64,000 nt of DNA, taken from Euptelea pleiosperma (Eukaryota > Streptophyta > Magnoliopsida > Ranunculales > Eupteleaceae). The stretch is from the NCBI GenBank assembly GCA_035048495.1, contig CM068553.1:23251190-23315189 (forward strand), in the 5' to 3' direction. Under the pieces are notes generated by a model. That model ran no database searches and was not told where the DNA came from. It was given only the letters and a program-made list of their open reading frames with translations. Of this stretch, positions 1 through 12,357 are shown in pieces. The translations under genes were made by a program, and so were the position numbers. The stretch's first letter is position 1; every line of letters starts with the position of its first letter.

Positions 1-905
1 TTTAGGGTTTTTTCATAAATAGGTTTAGGGAAAGATTAGGGTTTCTATTTTAGTGGAATTCGTAACTATCAAAGGGATGACTTTTTTAACCCTCAAAAAC
101 TTATATTTTACACTACTAATGGGTTAGAAATGGGCCCAAGGCCCAAATATAACAATTAGGCTTCATTTAAGAATATTATTAAGCCCAGAAGGCTTCTAGA
201 TTAGCCATACGGGCCCACCCAATAATTATAACACAATTAATTATTAATTAATTCAATCAAACTATATTATATAATTTAAAAGTTCATACAATAAGGTATT
301 GACACATGGCACACACATAAATCACATAAAATAGTCTAAATATACAAAAATCATAAAAAAGTTCAAAGCCCCGAAAAAGTATCAAGATGGAAATGACCCG
401 AAAAGTGATTCGCGGGTCCCACACTCCTATTAAATAAATAAAATATAATTAAATATTATTTTTGAAAAATATGCTAATGGTAGGAAGTTCAAAAATTATA
501 AAAATACTATTTTTGTCAAAATCTCTCAAAATTTTCGACTAGAGTTTTTATGTCTCAGAAAAGCTTCCAAATTTCACAGGTAAGTTGATAAGGATAAAAT
601 AGAATATTTTTGGAGTCTCGGGCCCACAAAATAATTTTTTTATAAAAGTTCTGGATTGTTAGCTGCGGCAAGAAAAAGTCCTCTACAAGTTATGGTTCAT
701 TATTTTTAGTAGGAATTTAGCCCTAAAGAGGGAGTTTCAAAAATAGCAGGTTTTTCAAAGTTATCAGAATGAAATCAAATTAAATACACATACTCATACA
801 TGATATTAAATAATAAGAACAATAATAAGAGTCTGAAAATGTTTTAGGTTTTCATTATTAGGTGAATTTACCATAATACCCTAGAACGAAAGTTCAGGGT
901 ATTAC
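1..905 (-). repeat. Right-hand part of an unrelated LTR (minus orientation)
   Basis: The segment ends at 905 with CAGGGTATTACA, which on the minus strand is a TG-type LTR start (TGTAATACCCTG). Such termini are common in Ty3/gypsy chromovirus-type plant LTRs, but I see no coding sequence to confirm a family. The left end lies outside the window, so no TSD can be checked. The AT-rich body shares short blocks with 62065-62362, for example around 'aaatgggcc...aaggcc'. A few TTTAGGG-like words near base 1 are scattered and are not a telomere array. No gene is seen. Confidence 0.45.
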
Positions 906-1874
906 AACCTACACCACCACGACTACACCACCACAAATCCACCACCACCATGCTTGAGGTCTGCAACTCGTTCAGACTTTGAGGCTTACGCATAGGTTAA
1001 GGCTCCCCTTGCTGGACGTTCCCCTTCTCGGAGCAGCCTTGTGCAAACCCTCTTCTCAAGATCGCCTGCTCCTCTTTGTGGGAAACCACCATCTTCACAA
1101 ATCGCCTGCCACCACTTTCATTAACCATCGTTTCTTGAGTGCACACCTGCAACTCAAGCAACGTTCCACCATCGTGCAACCCTCCTGGATCCATCCTATT
1201 GAGCACTAGCAGATCCATGTTCAACATCCCAAGGCTTGAAACCACATTACTTGGACGCGAGCCTTCATCACCCCAAGTTGCATTGCTAGATCTTCCGCCC
1301 ATTACTCCATCAACTTGCTATCGTGTACAGCAGGTTGCATGCCCTCTTTGCACAAGGTGCATACCTCCTTCAATTCTTGGTAAGTGAGTTTCTCATTCTC
1401 TCACCTTTTGTTTCTCTCTTTACATTCTCTCTCTCTTTCTCTCTCTAGGACACCTCTTCTCTCTTGTTTCCTTCTCTAGAATCTCTTTTCTTTTATTGAT
1501 TTTTAAGATTAGTGTAGTGCTTTCTTATTGCAAGTATGTTGGTTGGATATTTGTTCTTAATAAAATTTTGGTTAGTTCTTTTTACATTATTGTGTTTCAT
1601 TACAATTCTCTCTTTTATTTATATTAATTAATTGATAAAAATCTCTCTCATGCATGTTTAAACCACTCAACCATCATTCTCACCTCTCCATGATTTTTGC
1701 AACTTTCCTCATTCATTTTTGCTCTTTTGTGCGTTAATCCCTAACTCTAAGTGCGGATATGATATTCGACCTATCACGGTGCAAGCAAGTCTGCATTTTT
1801 GCAGAATAAACGTGAACCGGAGAAAAGAAATATTGTTGAAATATAGATTTTCGTCGAACGATCGGAAAAACCTT
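906..1874 (+). repeat. 5'-truncated Athila-like LTR relic
   Basis: This is the downstream part of an LTR of the family that fills the window. It has the GGTAAG splice-donor-like site (1379-1384), the CT-rich 'ctctctctctag' tract after it, the 'agtgcggat...gatattcgac' block typical of the LTR 3' end, and a degraded terminus near 1874 (gatcggaaaaacctt). It begins abruptly next to the LTR ending at 905. It is much more diverged than the other copies, so it is an old relic. Confidence 0.6.
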
Positions 1875-2178
1875 ATTGCGAAAAGGAATGAAAGTGACGG
1901 AATCGAAAAGCTGCTAAAGCGGAAAGCTCCACACTTGAAAACTTTCTATTCCAACTTTTTAGTTATTTTTAGCAATTTTTATTACTATTTTTAATGCCTC
2001 GGACGGCCAAGTGCAACTTGTAATAACTTACGACATTTTCTATTTTTGAATAATTACTGCTAGATCTTGTTCTAGGGTATGCTAGAAACCCTAGATTGAG
2101 TGAAAATATAAAATTGTCAAAAAATAAAAAATAAATAAAAAAAATTCAAAAGATTAGGGTTGCTATATTCTACGGGAT
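1875..2178 (+). other. Leader (5' UTR) remnant of the old Athila-like element
   Basis: It matches the start of the leaders of Elements A and B: the 'gaaaagctgctaaagcgga' block, 'ttttaatgcctcgga..gccgagtgcaa' and 'gctagatcttgttctaggg'. The PBS itself is lost. Around 2165-2180 the leader joins directly to RNase H sequence, so gag, protease and most of RT have been deleted. Confidence 0.55.
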
Positions 2179-2179
2179 G

Positions 2180-3593
2180 CTTCCTTTGAGTTTATCCTCA
2201 CGCGTGTGAAGGCCTTCGAAAGGCTAAAAACAAAGTTAACCTTGGCACCCATCATTCGACCTCCTGATTGGAGTGTTCCATTTGAGGTAATGTGTGATGC
2301 CTCGGACTACGCCGTGGGTGCAGTTTTGGGACATCAAGTAGAGAAACTTCCTCATGTTTTTTTCACTACGCGAGCAAGACTCTAAATGACGCACAACTCA
2401 ATTATTCGACCAAAGAGAAAGAGTTGTTGGTTGTCGTCTTCGCGCTGGATAAATTTTGTCCCTACTTGATAGGATCCAAGGTCATCATTTTTACTGATCA
2501 TGCTGCCTAGAAGTACCTTCTCACAAAGAAGGATGCTAAGGCCTATTTTATCCGATGGATTTTATTGTTGCAAGTGTTTAATCTCAAGATTTGAGATAAA
2601 AAGGGTTCTAAAATGTGGTCGCTGACCACTTGTCTAGAATCATAGTCAACCCATCCTTACATTCGTTATTACATGTATCGGAGTCTTTCCCTGATGAACA
2701 GTTAATGTCGATTTCCAAGACTAATGCTCCGTGGTATGCTGACATTGTTAAATTACCTTGTCACGGAACAGATGCCCGATCGTTGGACTAAGCAAGAGCG
2801 GTTCCGTTTCTTAGCTAGAGAAAAATAATATTGTTGGGTTGACCCTTACCTGTTCAAATACTACCTTGATCAGATCATCAGAAGATGCATCCCTGATTAT
2901 GATCAAAGGAAGATTCTCTCATTTTGCCATGACCAAGCAGGTGGTGGTCCTTTCAGTGGAAAAAAGACTCGTGCAAAAGTCTTGCAGTGTGGTTTTTATT
3001 GGCCAACCTTATTTTGAGATTCACAAGATTATAGCAAATCATGTGATTGATTTCAATGACTAGGAAAAATCTCTAAAAGAAATGAGATGCCTTTAACCCG
3101 ATCCTTATCGTTGGAATTTTCAATGTTAGGGGCATCGATTTTATGGGTCCCTTTCCTATGTCACATGGCTATCAGCACATTCTCATCGTCTTCGATTATG
3201 TATCCAAATGGATAGAGGCAATAGCATGTAGGACCAATGACCAAAAAGTGGTGGTTCAGTTCCTCAAAGAGAATGTATTTGCTCATTTTGGTACACCTCG
3301 TGCAATCATTAGTGATGGGGGAAAGCAATTTTACAATAAAATCTTTGAAGCCTTAATGAGAAAATATATACATCATCACCCACAAGGTCAGTACCCCTTA
3401 TCACCCACAGACTAGTGGGAAGGTAGAGATCTCCAATAGGGAGATTAAGACAATTCTTGAGAAAATAGTCAACCCGAATCGAAAAAATTGGTCACTTCGG
3501 TTAACTGATGCATTGTGGGCATACCATACTGCGTTTAAAACCCCCATTGGAATGTCTCCATATCGGTTAGTCTTTGGCAAGGCTTGCTATCTG
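2180..3593 (+). pseudogene. Decayed Athila-like RNase H-integrase remnant
   Basis: Conceptual translation in several frames shows the end of RT and RNase H: an 'AFERLK' block, '[19 protein letters not shown]', then a degraded 'VADHLSR' near 2620. Integrase follows, with zinc-finger remnants at 2920-3060, the D of 'IDFMGPF' near 3137, the D of 'IISDGG' near 3310 and the E of '[10 protein letters not shown]' near 3420. It closely resembles the pol of Element A at 11035-13387. Frameshifts and stops break it repeatedly; the longest open stretch (3143-3415) covers only the integrase core. It ends inside integrase ('VFGKACYL') where a copia LTR begins at 3594. It cannot encode an active enzyme. Confidence 0.8.
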
Positions 3594-4044
3594 TAAAGAG
3601 TAAATTCATATTCTAGTTTTGGCAGAGATTCCGTGTGACATAAACATTCTTGTAACCGTTTCTACGAGCACCAGTGTAGCTTTGAAGATGTCATGGTATG
3701 CATACTTCGCCGACTATGTGAAGACTAATCGCAAGAATCAGATGGTTGACGACATGAGTCATTTGAGGAACTACAAAAGTAAGAACATGTTTGGCATTAT
3801 AGACATATATCAACATATTTACAGTTAATTAAACAACTAACATGCTTTATCATCTCAAACCATAATTATGTTCTTAACAATAACAATCATAGCATGCTTC
3901 TTAGTTAATCTAACCATTCGCGTGCTTTATGAACATAACATCATCATTTACATCAATCAATGGTAAACTACGGGGAGATAGTCTTGAAAATACATTTATG
4001 TGATGAGTAGTATCACAAAAACACAAAGATCGCTTCTGCCAGTT

Positions 4045-4180
4045 TCTGACAGACCAGTTGACCCGTCTAACAAACCGATCGATCCCCCTTGACATCTAAC
4101 AAAGATCGACCGACCCATCTAAAAAATTTACAGACCGGTCAACACGTTTGAAAAATTCATAGACCGGTAGACCTGTCTAC
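4045..4180. repeat. Array of GACCGGTC-like palindromic words inside the copia LTR
   Basis: Several imperfect copies of a palindromic word (gaccagttgacc, gatcgaccgacc, gaccggtcaac, gaccggtagacc) occur at intervals of about 25-40 bases. They occupy the same relative part of the LTR where the related Copia-1 LTRs carry CCAATCGATTGG words. Confidence 0.55.
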
Positions 4181-4408
4181 GTGGTACTTGATAGAAATCA
4201 TAGAACTTGCAAAATTCACCAGAAATTCTATACGAGTCGGAAAAATGTGATTCGAATTGCGTTAGAACCCTAACAAACTCTAGTTTCTATAAAAGAAATA
4301 CAACAAAAATGGTTTGGGATCATATACGATGTAGATCATGACTCAAACATCTTAGCATACAAATCAACCAATAGAAAAATAAGAAAAAGAAGGAGAAACC
4401 ATGAATAT

Positions 4409-4520
4409 CATGCTCGCATATAATAGATACAAACTCTAATCACATGCTTATATAATAGATCAAACCTTAACTACATGTTTATATAATAGATCAAACCCTT
4501 ACTACATATTTATATAATTA
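4409..4520. repeat. Short AT-rich tandem repeat (~33 bp unit)
   Basis: About three imperfect units built around 'tatataatagatcaaacc..ctacat'. It lies in the AT-rich tail between the old copia LTR and Copia-1. No coding potential is seen. Confidence 0.5.
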
Positions 4521-5572
4521 TTCAACACATTAATCATGCTCATCTATTAACAAAATCAAGAGAACAACAATAAATGAAAATGATTAATGAAGTATTCATT
4601 AGTGTGTGATCACTAATCCAAAGTCTAAAGAGATTATGAAATTACACCAGTCCGTTCTCTTTAATCCAATATACCTAGAAGGGGGGGGGTTGATTAAGTA
4701 TTTAAAATTAATTATACCTACACAATTTTATTAGTCAATGGTAGGGGAAAAAATCACATGGCTTAGTTGTTTGATAAAATATTATCACAATCGACTCAAA
4801 TCGAATATACATTTGTGGTATATTTTCTTTTTGTCGTTTGGTCTAATCAGGATAGATAGCGGAATACAAACAAACAATCACACAAGACAAGAGATTTTTA
4901 CGTGGAAACCTTAGCCAAGAAAAAACCATGGGACCACGTCCAGACGGAAAGTATCACTAACTGAAAAGTTAAACGAAACAAAGATTACCTATGCAGCACC
5001 GTTGCAAATACAGTTTTCAACCTTAGCCAAGGCCTACTGCCGATGTGTCCACATCCTCTGAATCAATGCTACGAATCCACGTGCACCTTTTAGCCAAGAA
5101 GCCTTGTCCGCTTGTTCAGTTTGGTACATCCCAAACCTACCTTCGATCGGCTCCTCCGATCTTAATTCTCTACACTCCCGCCTTTGCAAAAGGTGAAGGA
5201 TTCAGTACACCCTGAACCCTAGGTTGCTCAAAAGGTGTTGAGTCACACTGTTACACTCAAGCTACTAGGTCGAATATCTAAGTGATAGACCTAAGCTGAG
5301 GAATGGATCAAGCACTTGGCTTCGATCAAGAAGAGGAACAAGTTCACAAGATGTGAATGGGAAACAAGCTTATTACTCTTCGAATGGACACTCTAATAAA
5401 TAAACCTTTTATTCTCTCTCTTAAAAGATTGAGTCATTTTGTGTCTCTGTGTGTATTTAGAGAAGGTATAGAAGGGTTGTATTTATAGAATTTCGTGACC
5501 CTAAGTCGTGTAGAACGTGGGATAATGGAACCAAAAAATTCGGATCTGAGAAGGACTGAGTTCGTGCAAGGT

Positions 5573-5818
5573 CCAATCGATTGGGCCATATCTAATTGAT
5601 TGGCCTCAATAAGTTTTCTGTTCCATAGGCTCCAATCGATTACACAGAGGTCTCTAATCGATTGGACTCAAATAAGTTTCTGTCCCGAAGACTCCAATCG
5701 ATTTCACAGAGTCTCCAATCGATTGGTCTGAAATAAATTTCTGCCTCATAGCTTCCAATTGATTACACAGAGTTTTTCAATCGATTGGGCTATTTTCAAT
5801 CGCTTGGACAAGTTCCAA
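5573..5818. repeat. CCAATCGATTGG palindrome array (outer copia LTR)
   Basis: About ten exact or near-exact copies of the 12-bp palindrome CCAATCGATTGG or its half, spaced 15-40 bases apart and separated by variable words such as 'tttctg..ccgaag'. The same array recurs in the nested solo LTR and in the 5' LTR, so it belongs to the LTR family. Confidence 0.85.
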
Positions 5819-6593
5819 TTGAAATTCCACCGGTCCATTCTCTTTAACTCAATATACCTAGAAAGGGGGGGTTGATTAGGTATTTAAAAATTAATTACCT
5901 ATGCAGTTTTACTAGTCTATGGTATGAGGATAAAATCTCATGCCTTGGTTGTTTGAAAAGGATTATTACAACCGACTCAAATCAAATATACCTCCGTGGT
6001 ATATTATCTTTTTGTCGTTTGATCCAATCAGGATATAATGCAGAACACAGACAAACAATCACACAAGACAAGATATTTTTACGTGGAAACCTTAGCCAAG
6101 GAAAAACCACAGGACCACGTCCAGATGGAAAGTATCACTAACTAAAAAGTTAAACGAAACAAAGGTTACATACGCAGCACCGTTGCAAATACAGCATCCA
6201 AACTTAGCCAAGGCCCACTGCCGATGCATTCACGTCCTCTGAGTCAACACCATGAATCCACAAGCGCCCTTCCAGCCAAGAAGCCTTATCCCGCTTGTTC
6301 AGTTTGGTACACCCCAAACCTACCTTCGACTGGCTCCTCCGATCTTAATTCTCAACACTCCCGCCTTTGCAGAAGGTGAAAGATTCAGTACACCCTGAAC
6401 CCCAAGTTGCTTAAAAGGTGTTTGAGTCACACTGGTACTCTCAGGCTTACTAGGTTAAGTATAGAATTGGAAAACCTAGGCTGAGTAAAGATCAAGCTCT
6501 TGGCTTTGATCGAGAAGAGAACAAGCTCACAAGATGTGAATGAAAATAAGCTTCTTGCTCTTCGAAATCGACACTCTACTAAATATAGCCTTT

Positions 6594-9089
6594 TGAAAGT
6601 AGAGTTTTTCCGTCGTTGAGAGAACGACCCTAATCTCAATACATTTGTAATTTCGATCTGAGATTTCCTGCAAAATTAAGCTATGCTTTGCATGGTGGAA
6701 GTATGTCGGATGTCGATCCGCACTCGGGGTTTAGTTAGCGCAAACAAGAACATAAAATAACGGAAGAATGTAAAAACATCATGGTTCATAAATGCTTCTA
6801 AAAAAATGAATGGTGGGATGAGAATGATGGAGAGGTCGGGATTTAAAACATGCTTTTGATTTTATTGATATCAAAGAACTATAATTCGCAAAAATCATAT
6901 AATTCAAAAGAGAACACTAAAACCAAGAATAATTGCATTAATTTAAACTGTCGTTACATCAAAACAAAACTTACATCATTCAAACTAATCTAGAAAGAAG
7001 TAAAACTAGAGAGAGAGAAAGAGTTAAAATAGAAAAAATCTAGAGATTTTTAGGGCGAGAAACAAGAACTAAGAGAAGTCCTAGAGAGAGAAAGATAGAC
7101 ATAGATAGAGAAATTGAACGGATCGAGGGATAAGGGAGGGAAACTGTATTTTGATCTTACCATGGTGGTTGCGGGTTTCCAGTGTTGTAGGCTCATACCG
7201 TGGAAGGTCATATTGAGTTTCCGGCCAAGAAATAAGATGTGCAGTCCGATCATGGCAGTAGCTTGGAGAAGTAGATCATTGTGGTCTGGGCTATGGAAGG
7301 CGCACCAACAGGTGGTTGTTGCTCGCCGTTTGGGGATGAAGGAGGTGTTGCTGCTGGGGGACTTGCTGATGAAGATGGAGGAACGGTTTGGTGATGCGTT
7401 TATGGCAGCAACGCAAGGTTTAACGGCCCGCAACTTGCAGGCCGTGGCAGCAGCAGGTGGAATGGAGATAGGTAGGGGCGGTTTCTCCTCCTTCTTCTTC
7501 TACTCTCTTTCTTCTACGATGGGTGGAGGTGATAATCGGACCGACAGGAGTTGTAGGTCCGGCTACACGGTGGCTGAGATCGTGGAGATCCGTTGGGCAG
7601 CAAGGAAGAGCACCAAACTCGCAACTCGATGTTGCAGGTGGGGTTGGTGATGAGAAACACCGTGAGTGCTTGCAAGGAGAAGGCAAACACAGGCAGTGTA
7701 GTGCCGTTGGAGTTGAAGATCACCAGCAGGTGGTACCGGCGACTGTGGTGGGCGGTAATGGAAGGAGGGACGGTGAAACTGTTGCTGTTTGCACCACCAG
7801 GACGGTGTGGGCAGCTGCAAGATAGAACAGAAAAAGGAGAAGAAGAAAAAGAATAAGAAGAAGAAGAAGAAGATGGTGGAGCCGGCGTACCAGTCCGGTG
7901 GTGGCTCGCCGGAGAGGAAGGAGTGGAGGAGAAGAACAAGAAGAAGAAGGAGGAAGCGTCGAAAACGTCGGGGAAGTTTTGGGCGAAGGAGAGGAAGAGA
8001 TTGGAGGGGGATTAGGGTTCGAACGAACCCCTATCCTTCTCCTTTTAAAGCTCCCTATTTCCTTTAATGGAAATAGGGTATTTTTTGAAAATAAAAAATA
8101 TGAAAAATATTTGTTTTTTTTTTTTAAGTAAAAATCTACTTTTCTATGGGGAATCTCCCCAATTAGTGGACCCCCCATTTAATTAAAATTATTTTGAAAT
8201 TCGCGGGGTCCACTAACTGGTCGGATAGCGGGTCGATGAAGATGGGCCCGGCTATTGGCCCACATGGATTGATGATGTCCATCGTCTCACAAGATGATGT
8301 GACAGACAGTCTGATGGCGATCGGATGGATGGTGACTTGATTGGGACTCAGATTGGTAGATCGACGGATCTAGAGAGATCCAACGGTCCGATTGAAGATC
8401 CAACGGTCTGATGGAAGATCCAACGGTCAGAAAGCTAAGGGAGATGAGATAGAGCCGATGGGCAGGAGTTCTGGGGTTAGGTCAGTAGATTCGAGGACCG
8501 AGAGATGAAGAGAGAGAGAGAATAAGGAGAGATGAGAGAGAAAGTATCAGAAAATAGAGAGAAAAGCACTGGCGGAGGGTCTGGAACCCTGGTCTTCACT
8601 GTGACCATCCTCACGCTTCTCCAGTAGAGTCGACTATCATTCTTTGCTGACTCATGTGGCTTTAAACACTTTGGTCCGTCTCTTGGTCATTGGTTCTCCT
8701 ACTCTCTTCGTTCTTTGGGCCGGCTTTTTGGTCCTTTTATTCAGCCCATATTTGGCCCATATCTTCTAGTCATAGCATGTGGGCTCTTTAAGCTTTGATA
8801 ATGGGCTTTCCTGATCGATGTGGGCTTGCAAGTCTCGAGAATTGTCCCATCGGGGTTTCCTGCGACAGAAGAAGCGCGTAATGAGACTCTATCAGAATAA
8901 CTTCATGTCTAGACTTTCGAAAATGTGTTTAATGCATGCAAATATACCATTTCGTCCAGAAAAGTGTGTTCTACGCAACAAAAGAGACTCTTACGTAGAA
9001 AAGTAGATAAATAGAGTATTTTAACGTGGGAGAATGCAATAACGCTAAAAGGATAATTGCTTAAAATAAGCACTTTTGAGCGAATATCA
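6594..9089 (-). repeat. Element A 3' LTR (2496 bp)
   Basis: Read on the plus strand it runs from TGAAAGTAG to GCGAATATCA. It is nearly identical to 21633-24131. The interior has a (GAA)n-rich stretch near 7835-7960, a TATA-like CTTTAAAAGG on the minus strand near 8040-8052, GATC-rich 'ccaacggtc' repeats near 8365-8430, a tRNA-like relic near 8569-8642 and many TGGGCC/TGGGCT words. Apparent ORFs of 60-180 codons here are by-products of simple sequence and are duplicated in the other LTR. Confidence 0.92.
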
Positions 9090-10642
9090 CAACCCCCAAC
9101 CAGCATGTTGCCAATCCTTGGCAATTAGTGCGAAATAAATGAGCTTAAAAGGGCTCTGCACATGCTGCACACTTTTTCATATTAGCACCGGGAAAACACC
9201 GTTCGTCAAATTATTGAATGGATGCAAAAACAGTTACATGCTAGCGAAGAGTTTGAAAGTTTTGGCAAGACTACAGACTGATAATCATGACCCAGAATAG
9301 TCAGACTCTGCGTGTGTGTGTGCTCAACATTCTCATCATCCGACAGTAAAGATTTCCAGATCACCTCTAAGTTTTTCTGCCTCGACCTCAAATCTCACAT
9401 GTTTAGCACTCAGAATAGAATCACACAAGAAGGGTTTTCTTCTTTTCTCTCAATTTATATGTGAGGAGATGTATTTAATATAAAGAGGCAAAACATCTCA
9501 CATATGTTTTATTTGAAGGAAGGACATCTTTAACAGAAGAAGATCTCATGATTGGAATACCACTTCACTCGGGAACGTCAGATCAAACTCTATAGCTTCT
9601 CTTTCTCCAATCTCCACATTTTATGATCGTACTATCCTAGAATCAAGTAGGACTTTCCTAGGTTGTAATGAGGCTTAGGTCAGGTGTAGAGAGATAAAGG
9701 AATGCAGGATTTCAAAGATCTTGAGAGGATATTGCCCTTTTCTAGAATTTTTCCTGCGGCGTAACACCATTATCTGGTTCTTTTTCCTTTTTTCGTATTT
9801 TTCTCTTTTTCTTGATATTTCTGAGACTGCTCAATTTCTTTTCAGCTCTTCTTCATACTTTCTTTCTATATTTTGTTTTTGGCTTGAACCACTTTCTTTT
9901 CCTTTTGATTCTTCTTCTTTACTTTTCTTTTTCACGGTACACCCACATCAGTTATTCTTTTATTTTTATTTTTTTTCTCCATCTCAAAATAAGGGTAGCC
10001 AGTCATGTTTCGTAGCTGGACTAGATTTTAGGTTGATGGGTTTGCAAATAAAAGGCTTTTATAGAAAGGTTCAAGGGGTTTCTAGTGAAGTATAATTCAA
10101 GTGACTAAAAAGGCTGAATGGTTCAGAAAAAATGGCCTAAATCATTTTCTAGGGTTTGCACTATCATGTATACTGTCTTGACTGGATATAGAGAAGGTTC
10201 TGTCGTAGTAATCCAATGTTGATGTCGTTCCGAGTTTTATGATCGAAGCAAAAGATAATGAGATCTCTCAACGAATATTGCGGGCATGAAGAATAGTGAG
10301 TCATCCATTGATTCAGGATTATTGTATAACTCTCTGAAATGATTAAAGGCTCGAAAGCTCACTGGGTTAGGTCTCCACAATTATTCTCACAGGATCTCGA
10401 GAGTTTCAAAACTTAGGATGACTCTGATGTTGATAGTGTACAATTGTGCCAAATTTGAGTTTTTCTGAGTTTTCAAACCTGCTGTAGTCACGCCTGACTT
10501 GACTCGACGCTAACTTTAAACAAAAATTGACATCCTCAATACTGACTTAACGAAGGTTTTTAGCTAATCAAAGTCAGGGTATTTGACACATTTTTGAAAT
10601 TCTAGAAAACTTTTGGAGAACATCGGAAATCACCCCAAAAAT

Positions 10643-10684
<42 letters not shown>

Positions 10685-11034
10685 AAGACATGAGTTTTGG
10701 TAAATACCCACCCCCAACCAAAATACAGCACCGTCCTCGGTGCTCATGACCGGGACATAAAATGATGAAAAATCGGTGATGATGATGCAAAGGATCAGGG
10801 AGGATGTTACCAAGTCAGCAGAAACTCGACAGTGAGTGATACCTGATGATAGGAAGAATGAATGTACCTGTATTTCCAAAGATATAACAATAATAACAAA
10901 TGCATGAGACTCATGTACTCTAGGAATACCGGAATTGCCTTTCCGAAAGCGCTAAGTTTTATGTCTTCAGCCAGACATGACGGGGGTGACAGGCACCCCC
11001 AACCAAGTTGGAGCACAGGAGACTGAGTGGATCA
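9090..11034 (-). other. Element A post-pol noncoding region with three polypurine tracts
   Basis: About 1.9 kb between the pol stop and the 3' LTR. On the minus strand, GGTTGGGGG tracts occur next to the LTR (9090-9102), near 10707-10721 and near 10994-11005. The one touching the LTR is the expected PPT. The same three tracts recur at equivalent places in Elements B and C. No env-like ORF is supported: a 101-codon frame at 10574-10879 is partly coded by the poly-T run, and its counterparts in B and C are not conserved as ORFs. Confidence 0.7.
10646..10683. repeat. Homopolymer run of about 38 T
   Basis: A pure T run (poly-A on the element's sense strand) in the post-pol region. The equivalent position has a ~17-base A run in Element B (near 50480-50497) and an (AT)n run in Element C (near 60368-60382), so this site is prone to microsatellite growth. 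Confidence 0.9.
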
Positions 11035-12357
11035 TCAGTCGACATAAACAGGATCGATGAGATCAATTTCAAAAGTCTGAATGAACGACACATCAAGTTC
11101 ATGGAATTGCTTAAGACGCTGACCATTGACCTAGAATGAGGAGTGATCCTTGGGATCCTCAATAGTGATTGCCCCGAAGGGTGTGACTGCGGTGACCGTA
11201 TAAGGACCGATCCACCTAGATTTCAGTTTCCCAGGGAAGAGATGAAGACGAAAATTATAAAGAAGGACCTTCTGTCCTGGATGGAACTCTTTCCTGAGGA
11301 TGCTCTTGTCATGTATCCACTTCATTTTGGCTTTGTAATTCTTGGACAAGTTGTAGGCATCATTTCTGAGTTCTTCTAACTCATTCATTTGAAGTTTCCG
11401 CTCCTCCCCTGCGGAGTCTAGGTCGAAGTTGAGCTTCTTAATGGCCCACAGGGCACGATGTTCAATCTCTACCGGAAGATGACAGGGTTTCCCAAAGACC
11501 AGACGATAGGGAGACATATTGAGTGGGGTCTTGTAGGCGATTCTGTATGCCCATAAAGCATCAGTGAGACGAGTAGACCAGTCTTTACGTGTGGTATTGA
11601 CTGTTTTCTCCAAGATCTGCTTAATCTGACGATTAGAAACCTCCACTTGACCACTAGTCTGCGGATGATAAGCTAGGGCAACCTTGTGGGTTACCCCATA
11701 CTTTTTCATTAATTTCTCGAATATCTTATTGTAGAAATGGGTGCCCCCATCACTAATGATGGCCTTAGGGGCACCGAATCGGGCGAAGATGAACTCCTTT
11801 AGGGATTTGACCACCACTTTGTGGTCATTGGTCTTGGTGGGAATGGCTTCTATCCATTTGGATACATAGTCTACCGCAAGGAGAATGTACTCAAAACCAT
11901 AGGAAACGGGAAAGGGGCCCATGAAGTCGATGCCCCAGATGTCAAATATTTCATCGACCTGGATGGGAGTGAGGGGCATCATGTTCCTCTGGGAGATGCG
12001 GCCTAGATGCTGGCAATTAGGACAGGTTTTGCAGTAGATATGGGCATTTTTAAATAGTGTAGGCCAGTAGAATCCGCATTGCAGGACTTTTTCTGCAGTC
12101 TTCTTAGTGCTGAAATGACCACCACAAGGTTGGTCATGACACGAGGACAAGATATTGAGTTGGTCCGACTCAGGGACACAGAGACGAATGATCTGGTGAG
12201 GACAGTATTTATACAAATAAGGGTCATCCCAAGAGTAGTACTTAACTCTTGCTAGGAATTGACTTTTGTCCTGTTTTGACCAGTGTGAAGGCATTTCTTC
12301 GGTGACAAGGTAGTTGACAATGTCAGCATACCAAGGATTAACAGAGATGGCGAACAG
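11035..12357 (-). pseudogene. Element A integrase (C-terminal pol), with a premature stop
   Basis: Ty3/gypsy integrase, which inserts the cDNA into chromosomes. In the open frame at 12294-11131 (residues counted from its first Met) an HHCC-type zinc-binding region uses H53, H60, C88 and C91. The catalytic D,D(35)E triad is D123 ('GIDFMGPF'), D182 ('IISDGG') and E218 ('GQVEVSN'). A GPY motif sits at 363-365 ('RWIGPY'). No chromodomain is visible, as expected for the Athila branch. The frame continues upstream to the stop at 12358-12360 and downstream past an in-frame TAG (11131-11133), where other copies would be expected to have a sense codon; 32 more codons reach a natural TGA at 11035-11037. 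All active-site residues are intact, so inactivation is recent. Confidence 0.88.

Larger units (their letters stand above)
3594..4632 (+). repeat. Old SIRE-like copia LTR, plus orientation
   Basis: It starts TGTAAAGAG at 3594 and, read forward, matches the reverse complement of the Copia-1 LTR: 'tttggcagagattccgtgtgacataaacattcttgtaacc', then the 'gaagatg..atggta..cat.cttcgcc.actatg.gaagact' block. A TATA-like TATAAAAG lies at 4288-4295. The sequence is diverged and the exact 3' end is not clear, so the right boundary is only the TSD of Copia-1. It was probably inserted into the integrase relic to its left. No gene is present. Confidence 0.6.

Noticed and set aside
1..60. Telomeric TTTAGGG repeat
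   Set aside because: Only a few degenerate, non-tandem words; similar AT/GGG-rich words are common in LTR ends here.
7114..7650. 178-codon ORF duplicated at 22153-22689, looking like a conserved gene pair
   Set aside because: The two copies are the two LTRs of Element A. Identity reflects LTR copying, and the frame is antisense to LTR transcription with no recognisable domain.
9721..10095. Hydrophobic ORF as an env-like or membrane protein in the Element A tail
   Set aside because: It is on the strand opposite to the element, is caused by T-rich sequence, and the same region in B and C is not open in this frame.
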